A stretch of DNA of 11,889 nucleotides from CAYMST01 sp964393115 (lineage in GTDB: Bacteria; Bacteroidota; Bacteroidia; Cytophagales; Cyclobacteriaceae): assembly GCA_964393115.1 (NCBI GenBank), contig CAYMST010000146.1, positions 1-11,889 of the forward strand. Reading direction: 5' to 3'. The translations under genes were made by a program, and so were the position numbers. Shown here in pieces: positions 1 to 5,860 of this stretch. Numbering within the stretch: the stretch's first letter is position 1; each line of letters starts with the position of its first letter. The notes under the pieces are model-generated. The model was not told the DNA's origin, did no database searches, and was given only the letters and a program-made list of their open reading frames with translations.

Positions 1-54
1 TTAGGACGCCAGGTTTTCATCCTGGTAACAGGGGTTCGATTCCCCTACGGACTA
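1..54 (+). tRNA. tRNA-Glu (anticodon UUC), 5' end cut by the window edge
   Basis: The anticodon arm is a perfect 5-bp stem (9-13 with 21-25) around a 7-base loop (14-20) whose positions 34-36 read TTC (16-18), which decodes GAA/GAG. The T arm is a 5-bp stem (30-34 with 42-46) with loop TTCGATT (35-41). The 3' acceptor strand is 47-53 and the discriminator base is A54. The next bases are CGT, so the CCA tail is not encoded. The 5' acceptor strand and most of the D arm lie outside the window. Confidence 0.95.
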
Positions 55-73
55 CGTAAAGGGAGAATAATTT

Positions 74-106
74 AGGCTTTTCGGGAAACTGAAAAGCCTT
101 TTTTTT
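74..106 (+). terminator. Intrinsic terminator after tRNA-Glu
   Basis: A perfect 9-bp stem (74-82 with 91-99) closes an 8-base loop and runs directly into an uninterrupted T tract ending at 106. It lies 20 bases after the tRNA, so it should end the tRNA transcript. From there to 308 I see no gene and no second terminator. Confidence 0.9.
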
Positions 107-308
107 GTTTCATCTCAAGTGTGTGATGTAATAATTGAATGTATCACTTTCTTCCCACTGGACTCTTTAAAACCCACACTTAGGCTAATGAGCCTACAGA
201 AATACTGTTTGATTCGTTTGCTTCACATGGACTGATTATCATTCTATGGAAAGGAGTAAACCTAATCTTCTATGTGAATTGTGGTTAGATTCTGTTACCA
301 AGATTCTC

Positions 309-698
309 CTAACGTAGTTTCCAGGCAGTTTTTCCTATGAAGATAAAAGTGATGGTTTCGATGCCTAGAAAAAAGAGATCGTCTAAGTCCGCTGATGGCA
401 CTGCGCTAACCAGAATTAACCAAGTCAAAACACTAGCCACTATATTAGTCCACTTATTAAGCTTATCGGTTAGTATTCTGGATAATAAGATCATGATAAT
501 TGGTATTTCGACAATTAGACCGCCAAAGAGCATGAGCTCGTCAGTTATTTCAATGCCATTTACGACACCACTCATAATTTCTTGAATAAATGAAGCCTTA
601 CCAAATTGATGTAGGTCTCTGAAGGTCATATTAAATAATATGAAGATCCAGAGTGTGGATAGTAAGACTTGAGGTTTGAGATCTCGCCGGAATATCAT
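309..698 (-). CDS. Small four-helix membrane protein, DUF6326-like
   Basis: 129 residues with four hydrophobic stretches (about 11-25, 52-75, 83-100 and 107-123) separated by short charged loops, so an integral inner-membrane protein. The N-terminal STLWIFILFNMTFRDL and the ITDELMLFGGLIVEIPIIMI segment resemble the DUF6326 family as I remember it; no biochemical role is known to me. It starts with ATG 14 bases after the stop of the START-like lipoprotein gene on the same strand, so the two are probably co-transcribed, perhaps from the Crp/Fnr gene promoter. The family name is from memory; the membrane topology is read directly from the sequence. Confidence 0.7.
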   Translation of the reverse strand: MIFRRDLKPQVLLSTLWIFILFNMTFRDLHQFGKASFIQEIMSGVVNGIEITDELMLFGGLIVEIPIIMILLSRILTDKLNKWTNIVASVLTWLILVSAVPSADLDDLFFLGIETITFIFIGKTAWKLR

Positions 699-712
699 GG
701 CAGTGGAATTAT

Positions 713-1402
713 TTAAATTGAAGCAGTTTTAGAGAACTTTTTAAACTGTGTTTTTAGGAATTTAAGCACCATGGGCTCTGCTAACCACCTCGGCATCTTT
801 TTAGGGTCAAACTGGACGATGTTTATGCCTTGAGCAGAAGTCTCTTTTAGTGGTAAAAAGTGCCAGGTCCCCCTGAAAGTCTCAACCCGGTTGAGCCCTT
901 TAGCGGTCGAAACTGGGTTAATATCCCAAGCTTCCTTCCAAGATGCATGGGTAGAGCCATCTTGTTCCGAATGAAATTGATATAAAATATTCATTTCCGT
1001 GTCATTCAGAGGGAATGGTTCATTGTGGATGACGTAAGTCAAGATGCTATCCGAGGTGCTTTTCAGGATTTCATACGTGGGGTACTTTTTTGCATCATTT
1101 GCGTCATTATATAAGTTTTGTTTTAACGCAGATAAGCAGTGGGTAGGAGAGGAAGCAAGCTCTCCTTCGATTTTATATTCAACAAAATTGGTATCTTTCA
1201 ATTTTCTTGAATAGATCTTCCATGGCTTTTTTACTTTCTTTTCAGCACTTACCAATGTCCATCCCTGATTGGCTTGGTCAGATGATTGCAATGAATTAAA
1301 AGATGTACAACTTGTTAGAAATAAGGCGCTAACAATGAATACAGAGATGCTAAAAACGGTATTGAAAATGTTTTTTATAAAGGACTGCATATTTTGTCTC
1401 AT
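713..1402 (-). CDS. START-like (SRPBCC fold) lipoprotein
   Basis: 229 residues. The N terminus is a lipoprotein signal: basic start, hydrophobic core at about 12-30 and lipobox L29-T30-S31-C32, so the mature protein should be lipid-anchored at Cys32, facing the periplasm or outer membrane. The rest looks like a START/Bet-v1-type lipid-binding domain: a WTLVSAEKKVKKPWKIYSRK opening, then WKEAWDINP, NRVETFRGTW and the late MPRWLAEPMVLKFLK helix. Such domains bind hydrophobic ligands; the ligand here is unknown. Start choice is uncertain. The first ATG (1402) lies inside a strong inverted repeat, whereas the in-frame ATG at 1390 (residue 5) would leave that repeat in the leader. It lies downstream of the Crp/Fnr-type gene on the same strand after a 110-base gap. 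Confidence 0.8.
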   Translation of the reverse strand: MRQNMQSFIKNIFNTVFSISVFIVSALFLTSCTSFNSLQSSDQANQGWTLVSAEKKVKKPWKIYSRKLKDTNFVEYKIEGELASSPTHCLSALKQNLYNDANDAKKYPTYEILKSTSDSILTYVIHNEPFPLNDTEMNILYQFHSEQDGSTHASWKEAWDINPVSTAKGLNRVETFRGTWHFLPLKETSAQGINIVQFDPKKMPRWLAEPMVLKFLKTQFKKFSKTASI

Positions 1403-1425
1403 GTTTGTTCTAACAAAAATGAGAC
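1396..1425. repeat. 30-base inverted repeat over the lipoprotein start codon
   Basis: Arms GTCTCAT / ATGAGAC (1396-1402 with 1419-1425) pair perfectly. After one mismatch (1403/1418), TTTGTT / AACAAA (1404-1409 with 1412-1417) continue around a 2-base centre. On the minus strand the ATG of the lipoprotein gene is within the outer arm. It could be a dimeric regulator's operator or an mRNA hairpin masking the start; the sequence alone does not decide. Confidence 0.75.
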
Positions 1426-1428
1426 GCT

Positions 1429-1444
1429 ATGCATTAAAATGCAT
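1429..1444. repeat. 16-base palindrome in the regulator-lipoprotein gap
   Basis: ATGCATT and AATGCAT are perfect inverted arms around a 2-base AA centre. It sits 3 bases from the larger inverted repeat at 1396-1425, between the Crp/Fnr-type gene and the lipoprotein gene. It may be an operator; no T run follows on either strand, so it is not an intrinsic terminator. Confidence 0.5.
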
Positions 1445-1512
1445 TCACTTAAGTTAAGGGATCAGTGCTTGGAGCCGTTCACTCATTAAATATTGCCAAG
1501 TTCTTAAGTATT

Positions 1513-2124
1513 CTACCCTTTTGTCTCCGTGGATTTCGATGTTTGTTTCTCAAATACTCGTTTCCTTATGCGGCTGAGCGACTGAGGCTGCATCCCAAGA
1601 TAGCTAGCGATTTGATGATGTGCTACACGATTAAATAGAGAGGGTTTACTTTCCATTAAATGTAGATACCTGTCCTCAGGAGATGCAGTTATAAATTGTG
1701 TCCATTCAGTTTTAGCTTTTTTCAGCTCCTCCATAGCAAAATGAGGCATGACCTCCATAAGTCGAGGCATCAGGCTAAGCAGTCGCTTTTCAAAGCTCCT
1801 GTTGCTGATGGTAATAATACTGGGTTCAAGGCATTCTAGGGTGTGATTTGAAGGCTCTCCCTTTCCATCATACGCATGAGGGGTTATTTTATCTCCTTCT
1901 ATAAAAAAACCGGTTGTTTTCTCTTCTTTTTCGTTGATCGTAAACTCTCTCACACAGCCTTCGATTACCGTATAGCATTTAGTTGGAACTTGTCCTTGAT
2001 GGAGCAAAACAGTGCCTTTTTTGAACTCTTCGATAATGGTTTCTCTCACAATTATGTCCTTTTCTTCTTGCTTGAGAATAGGTATTTGTTGGATGAACGC
2101 TCGGACTTTTTCTCTCGAATCCAT
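1513..2124 (-). CDS. Crp/Fnr-family transcriptional regulator
   Basis: 203 residues, the usual family length. Residues about 30-110 form the cyclic-nucleotide-binding-like beta barrel (FKKGTVLLHQGQ, then YTVIEGCVREF). Residues 115-145 form the long dimer helix, and the C terminus carries a winged HTH with VAHHQIASYLGMQPQSLSRI at 167-186, the typical recognition-helix region. The consensus phosphate-binding GE...RSA sequence of true cAMP receptors is not visible, and there is no N-terminal Fnr cysteine cluster, so the ligand is unclear; many Bacteroidota members of this type have no known effector. It precedes the lipoprotein and DUF6326-like genes on the same strand, and the inverted repeats just downstream are candidate targets. 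No link to the photolyase operon can be shown. Confidence 0.92.
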   Translation of the reverse strand: MDSREKVRAFIQQIPILKQEEKDIIVRETIIEEFKKGTVLLHQGQVPTKCYTVIEGCVREFTINEKEEKTTGFFIEGDKITPHAYDGKGEPSNHTLECLEPSIITISNRSFEKRLLSLMPRLMEVMPHFAMEELKKAKTEWTQFITASPEDRYLHLMESKPSLFNRVAHHQIASYLGMQPQSLSRIRKRVFEKQTSKSTETKG

Positions 2125-2190
2125 AAAAAGTATTTTTGCTCAATCAGTTAAGTGTCAAACACCAAATCAAGCTTTGAGATTATCTGAAAA

Positions 2191-2322
2191 CTAATCAACG
2201 GCCATTAAGAAACTACTAACTAAGATATAAATAGCTTTAGCATAATGTGTTGCTTTCTTGCCTGCCAAATAATTATTATTGAAATCTAAGTGTATGCCAG
2301 TTGAGTATCCCTCATTATTCAT
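2191..2322 (-). CDS. Doubtful 43-residue ORF in the gap upstream of the Crp/Fnr gene
   Basis: This ATG-started ORF fills much of the 251-base gap between the SDR stop and the regulator start. The product begins MNNEGYSTGIHLDF and ends in a hydrophobic stretch, AIYILVSSFLMAVD (30-43), which could be one membrane segment. I recognise no family, the ribosome site is weak and the length is near what chance allows in A/T-rich DNA. The rest of the gap shows nothing but the presumed regulator promoter. Confidence 0.2.
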   Translation of the reverse strand: MNNEGYSTGIHLDFNNNYLAGKKATHYAKAIYILVSSFLMAVD

Positions 2323-2375
2323 ACGATTTAGTAGCTTCTTTGATTAATTAATTCCATCCAAATCGTGATTCTGTT

Positions 2376-3071
2376 TTATAATCTTAGACTCGACATTCCT
2401 CCATCGACAGGCATTACTTGCCCTGTAATCCAACCAGAGTCTTTGGAAAGTAAGAAAGAAGCTGCGTTCGCCACATCTTCCGCTTCGCCAATTCGCTTTA
2501 AAGGATGCCGTTCATTATTAGCGGTGATACGATCTTGATTGGATAATATCTTGGCAGCCAGGGGAGTATTAGTAAGTGAAGGAGCAATGCAGTTAAACCG
2601 TACGTCAGGTGCAAGCTCCGCGGCTAGTGCCCGTGTTAATCCTTCAATAGCTCCTTTAGAACTAGAGACTTGGGAGTGGAAACTAAAGCCTGTTTGAACC
2701 GCTACAGTGGAGAAAAGAATAACTGAAGCATGAGGCGATTTTTTCAGTGAACCAAGGGTTGCTTGAATTACTTTTATAGCACCTACCAATTGTAGTTCAT
2801 AATCTTTTATGAATTCTTCCGGTTTGATTCTCATAAACGGTTTAAGATTGATGCTACCTGGACAATATGCTAAGCCATCAACCGTGTCAGGAACGAAGCT
2901 CATGTCAACTTGGTCGTCAAGGACGTTTAATTTGTGATATTTGATATGATTTGATTCCTCCGGTTTAGTCTTATTGTAGGTACCCCAAACTTGATTTCCC
3001 GACTTAGAAAGACTTTCTGCAAGTGTTTTTCCGATACCTGATGATGCCCCGATGATGATGTAGTTGCTCAT
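2376..3071 (-). CDS. SDR-family NAD(P)-dependent oxidoreductase, atypical active site
   Basis: 231 residues, one short-chain dehydrogenase Rossmann domain. The cofactor motif GASSGIG is at 8-14, the acidic/Asn turn LNVLDD at 48-53, the active-site Ser in LFSTVAV is S121, and the C-terminal substrate-loop region has GWITGQVMPVDGG at 213-225. The usual YxxxK is SQVSSSK: Lys139 is kept but the Tyr position (135) is Val. I have seen similar tyrosine-less variants (small residues before AxK) among SDR proteins, so this may be a subfamily and not a broken enzyme. Substrate is unknown. It is transcribed divergently from the photolyase operon across a 187-base control region, so it may share its regulation. 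Confidence 0.9.
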   Translation of the reverse strand: MSNYIIIGASSGIGKTLAESLSKSGNQVWGTYNKTKPEESNHIKYHKLNVLDDQVDMSFVPDTVDGLAYCPGSINLKPFMRIKPEEFIKDYELQLVGAIKVIQATLGSLKKSPHASVILFSTVAVQTGFSFHSQVSSSKGAIEGLTRALAAELAPDVRFNCIAPSLTNTPLAAKILSNQDRITANNERHPLKRIGEAEDVANAASFLLSKDSGWITGQVMPVDGGMSSLRL

Positions 3072-3097
3072 GTAATTATTAAGATGAAGTGAGGTCC

Positions 3098-3114
3098 TGT
3101 TTAATTAATGAACA
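3098..3114. promoter_or_regulatory. Candidate operator palindrome in the divergent control region
   Basis: TGTTTAATTAATGAACA reads as half-sites TGTTTA and TGAACA around five A/T bases (TGTTYA-N5-TRAACA), an imperfect dyad. It lies 27 bases upstream of the SDR start and 145 bases upstream of the photolyase operon start, inside the only intergenic space between the two units. The position fits a shared dimeric regulator. No MerR/LitR-type regulator gene is in the window to pair it with. Confidence 0.35.
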
Positions 3115-3258
3115 AACAATAACCTCAATGATTATGACCTTTTCCCTGGTTTCAAATGCTTAACCCTGAATACCAACATCACATCAACAAAATGTTAACC
3201 AAATGGTTTGGCCTTCAAACAAATGATTTTAACAACTGTTACTAATCTAAAAATCAAG

Positions 3259-3420
3259 ATGGGATTATTCACAAAAACGTCTCCGAAACAAAAGCTTCAA
3301 AAAAAGTATGAGAAATTGATGAAAGAAGCGTTTGACTTGTCAAAAGTTGACCGCAGTAAAAGTGATTCTAAGTATGCAGAAGCGGATGCCGTACTAAAAC
3401 AAATTGATGCGTTGGCTTGA
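3259..3420 (+). CDS. Small DUF6435 (Lacal_2735-type) protein, first gene of the operon
   Basis: 53 highly charged residues, MGLFTKTSPKQKLQKKYEKL at the start, then SKSDSKYAEADAVLKQI, which match the small Lacal_2735/DUF6435 family as I know it. It is predicted to be helical and soluble; its function is unknown. I chose the ATG at 3259, not the upstream in-frame start at 3208, because family members begin at the MGLF-type sequence and the extra 17 residues look like translated leader. Its stop overlaps the TTG start of the next gene by four bases. Confidence 0.8.
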   Translation: MGLFTKTSPKQKLQKKYEKLMKEAFDLSKVDRSKSDSKYAEADAVLKQIDALA

Positions 3421-3893
3421 GACGTCCTTGGAATATCATTAATTGTCCCGTTTACAGTTTGGCTACTTATGACCAGGGTCAAGTTAATATGAATATTTGC
3501 ACGTATGTAATGCCCTCGAGTATGTCTCCAAAGCAATATACCATAGGTGTGTATTACGGAACAAAAACGTTAGAAAACCTGGAGAAATCTTCGGTTGCTG
3601 TATTGCAGCTGTTGAGTGAAGAAAATATTGGATTAATTAGACTTCTTGGTAAAAAAACAGGTGTCAAGATAGATAAGCATAGTTTATTGGCTAAAAAAAA
3701 TGCACTGAAGTCATGGAGCAGTGATCATGTACTGGATGGTGCTTGTGCGTATATCAAATTGCATGTGAACAACCGGATGAATACCCAGGGTGATCATGAG
3801 CTTTTTGTTTTTGATGTGACTAAGTTTAAAACTCTTCGTGAAGACCATATTTTAATGTTTCAAACTCTTATTGATCGTAAAATCATTTTATGA
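3417..3893 (+). CDS. Flavin-reductase-like FMN-binding split-barrel protein
   Basis: 158 residues. RPWNIINCPVYSLATYD at 3-19, NMNICTYVMPSSMSPKQY at 24-41 and GDHELFVFDV at 125-134 are the flavin-contacting strands and the His of the flavin reductase (FMN-binding split barrel) fold. These enzymes typically bind FMN or FAD and pass electrons from NAD(P)H to free flavin. The start is TTG: an in-frame stop (3405-3407) lies just upstream, and the next ATG (residue 25) would cut into the conserved N terminus. The TTG overlaps the preceding TGA (TTGA), and its own stop overlaps the next ATG (ATGA). In this operon it could handle reduced flavin for the photolyase-family proteins; that is inference. 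Confidence 0.85.
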   Translation: MRRPWNIINCPVYSLATYDQGQVNMNICTYVMPSSMSPKQYTIGVYYGTKTLENLEKSSVAVLQLLSEENIGLIRLLGKKTGVKIDKHSLLAKKNALKSWSSDHVLDGACAYIKLHVNNRMNTQGDHELFVFDVTKFKTLREDHILMFQTLIDRKIIL

Positions 3894-4165
3894 AGTTAAG
3901 CGACGAGGAGATAAACCGGGTAATAGAAATGGCTTGGGAAGATCGAACGCCTTTTGAAGCTATTGAAGTCCAATTTGGACTTTGTGAAGCTGATGTCATC
4001 CGTACTATGAGAAGAGAACTCAAAACGAGCAGCTTTAAACTTTGGAGAAAACGGGTTAATTCAGGTGTCAGTCAAAAGCATCAATATAAGCGATCCAAAG
4101 AAATAGATCGGTTTAAGTGTACTAGACAGCGCCATATTTCTATGAATAAAGTGTCGAAACGATGA
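3890..4165 (+). CDS. TIGR03643/DUF2805 family small HTH-like protein
   Basis: 91 residues. The first 58 match the TIGR03643 family: IEMAWEDRTPFEAI at 12-25, FGLCEADVIRTMRREL at 29-44, then SSFKLWRKRVNSG. The two helices around the turn at about 29-34 look like a helix-turn-helix, so nucleic-acid binding is likely though unproven. The tail (60-91) is rich in Lys and Arg. Members of this family commonly sit beside photolyase genes in Bacteroidota and marine Gammaproteobacteria, from what I recall. Both ends overlap their neighbours by four bases (ATGA). Confidence 0.85.
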   Translation: MKLSDEEINRVIEMAWEDRTPFEAIEVQFGLCEADVIRTMRRELKTSSFKLWRKRVNSGVSQKHQYKRSKEIDRFKCTRQRHISMNKVSKR

Positions 4166-5262
4166 GTTTTCCCACTGATTACGCCAGCATTCTGAGTAGA
4201 GTGGAAAATATTGATCCAGTTGCTTATAGCCGCACCAGGAACTTTTCTGATGGCGCGGTCACCAAATTGTCACCGTATATATCCAGAGGGGTAATTTCTA
4301 CCAAAAAAGTGTTGGCTTCTGTGCTGTTGAGGGGGTATGAGCCATCAAAGATGGAGAAGTTTATCCAAGAGTTAGCATGGAGAGATTACTGGCAACAGAT
4401 TTGGAAGGTAAAGGGTGAATTGATAAATGCAGATTTAAAGCGAACGCAACCAAATGTTGTGCATCATGAAGTGACTTCATCCATTATCAACGGGGAAACT
4501 GGTATTCAGGCTATTGATGGTTCCATATTAGAACTTGTGGAGACTGGATACATGCATAACCACATGCGAATGTATGTAGCTGCTCTGGCTTGTAACCTAT
4601 CAGGTGCGCATTGGAAAAACCCCGCAAAATGGATGTACTATCACCTTTTAGATGGAGACTGGGCCAGTAACGCATTGAGTTGGCAGTGGGTAGCTGGAGC
4701 AAATGCGAACAAGAAATACTACGCGAACCAAGATAATATCAATAAATACTGGTATTCAAATCAGCAAAAGACATTTTTGGATGTGCCCTATGAGTCCTTT
4801 CAAAGTCGCTCAGTACCAGGAGAGTTACAAAGCACTCAGTTGCTAGACCTCAAGACTGACTTGTCTAATGTAAAATCTTCCGTTAGCCTAGATGATACTA
4901 AACCCACTTTAATTTATACTTCGTATAATCTTGACCCGCTCTGGAAAAAAGGTGAGGACGCAAATAAGGTGCTATTATTAGAGCCATCGATTTTTGGTCA
5001 GTATCCGATTTCTGATAAGGTATTGAATTTTGTTGTGAATTTAAGTGGTAATATACCTGGTATCCAGGTGTTTGTTGGAGAGTTTAGTGAGCTAAAAGAT
5101 AAAGTTGGAACGGGCGAAATATATTATAAAGAGCATCCGTTAAGTCAGCACTTTCAAGGAGTGGAGGAGTCAAGAGACTGGATGTTTTCTGTTGAGGGTT
5201 ACTTTCCGTCGTTCTTTGCTTTTTGGAAAAAGTGCAAAAAAGAATTGAAGTATGCGTCTTGA
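4162..5262 (+). CDS. Photolyase-family flavoprotein with apparent circular permutation
   Basis: 366 residues. Residues about 1-222 are a photolyase FAD-binding helical domain: SRTRNFSDGAVTKLSPYISR at 23-42, ELAWRDYW at 70-77, MHNHMRM at 131-137 and DGDWASNALSWQWVAGA at 164-180. No alpha/beta antenna domain precedes it. After a linker (about 223-247) comes what looks like that domain, placed at the C terminus: LIYTSYNLDPLW at 250-261, KVLLLEPSIFGQYPISDK at 269-286, IQVFVGEF at 301-308 and a closing GYFPSFFAFWKKC at 346-358, which parallels the end of a normal antenna domain. By ungapped alignment with E. coli photolyase, N170 matches N378, W174 matches W382, W151 matches W359, and W73 and W176 match the lesion-contacting W277 and W384. 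No Trp occurs between 82 and 150, so partners of W306 and W316 are missing. Whether it repairs DNA is unknown. Confidence 0.88.
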   Translation: MSFPTDYASILSRVENIDPVAYSRTRNFSDGAVTKLSPYISRGVISTKKVLASVLLRGYEPSKMEKFIQELAWRDYWQQIWKVKGELINADLKRTQPNVVHHEVTSSIINGETGIQAIDGSILELVETGYMHNHMRMYVAALACNLSGAHWKNPAKWMYYHLLDGDWASNALSWQWVAGANANKKYYANQDNINKYWYSNQQKTFLDVPYESFQSRSVPGELQSTQLLDLKTDLSNVKSSVSLDDTKPTLIYTSYNLDPLWKKGEDANKVLLLEPSIFGQYPISDKVLNFVVNLSGNIPGIQVFVGEFSELKDKVGTGEIYYKEHPLSQHFQGVEESRDWMFSVEGYFPSFFAFWKKCKKELKYAS

Positions 5263-5860
5263 CTTTTCAGAAATAAAAGATGCAACCGAATTTAGAAAAT
5301 GGTATTGGCTCAAGGCAGAGCTAGTTCAAATTTGTAAACAGTCTTCACTGCCCATTTCCGGTAGCAAATTCCAGCTGCAGGATAAAATCGCGGATTTTAT
5401 GGACTCAGGTGCTATCAACCCGTTGCCAAAACTGAAAACAAGTTCCTCATTCGATTGGAGCAAAGAATCGCTTTCGCGAGATACGGTTATCACCGATAAT
5501 GTTCGCTTTGGTCCCAATTTTCGGAAATTCATGAAACGCGAAATTGGCAACGCTTTTCAGTGCAAGGCGGAGTTTATGAAATGGGTGAAAACAAATATTG
5601 GAAAGACATTAGGTAATGCCATAGACTATTGGTTTACCATGCAGAAAGAAATAAAATCTCCAGGGTTTAAAAGTAAGATCGCGGATCACAACATGTTTAA
5701 TCAATACCTAAGAGATTATTTGAGTGATAACGCAGGGCATAGTGTTCAGCAAGCACAGCGCTCCTGGAGTCTTAAAAAACAAATGCCAGCGAAAAACGGT
5801 TATGTGAAATATGAAAAAGCAGACCTGCTCATAAGTGAACGAAGTGCAATCAAAAATTAA
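5252..5860 (+). CDS. SAP/HeH-domain protein with DUF6434
   Basis: 202 residues. Residues about 13-53 (FRKWYWLKAELVQICKQS, ISGSKFQLQDKIADFM) match a SAP/helix-extension-helix DNA-binding motif. Residues about 66-128 (FDWSKESLSRDTVITDNVRF, GKTLGNAIDYWF) match DUF6434 as I remember it. The rest is a basic helical tail. SAP motifs usually bind DNA, so the protein is a candidate DNA-binding partner for the flanking photolyase-family enzymes; no catalytic motif is seen. It overlaps the upstream gene by 11 bases and the downstream gene by up to 26, so its translation is tightly coupled to both. Confidence 0.82.
   Translation: MRLDFSEIKDATEFRKWYWLKAELVQICKQSSLPISGSKFQLQDKIADFMDSGAINPLPKLKTSSSFDWSKESLSRDTVITDNVRFGPNFRKFMKREIGNAFQCKAEFMKWVKTNIGKTLGNAIDYWFTMQKEIKSPGFKSKIADHNMFNQYLRDYLSDNAGHSVQQAQRSWSLKKQMPAKNGYVKYEKADLLISERSAIKN

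Noticed and set aside
123..147. GTGAT / ATCAC inverted pair as a Crp-type site
   Set aside because: The arms are only 5 bp, the 15-base spacing does not fit TGTGA-N6-TCACA, and no gene starts nearby.
337..585. 82-codon ORF on the plus strand
   Set aside because: It is antisense to the DUF6326-like membrane gene, whose product has a clear four-helix pattern; the translation here is low-complexity with no family resemblance.
2012..2194. Plus-strand ORFs opposite the Crp/Fnr-type gene (also 1876-2151)
   Set aside because: They are antisense shadows of a well-conserved regulator and resemble no known protein.
3199..3211. CCAAA-TGG-TTTGG hairpin in the operon leader
   Set aside because: Only 5 bp with a 3-base loop and no T tract; it may be chance and is not listed as a site.
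3208..3258. Seventeen-residue N-terminal extension of the DUF6435 protein
   Set aside because: The conserved family start is the MGLF-type sequence at 3259, and the extension looks like translated leader.
4511..4702. Minus-strand ORF inside the permuted photolyase gene
   Set aside because: Antisense shadow of the strongly conserved FAD-binding segment; same reasoning for 5326-5550, 6882-7163, 8900-9088, 9233-9418 and 9421-9642.
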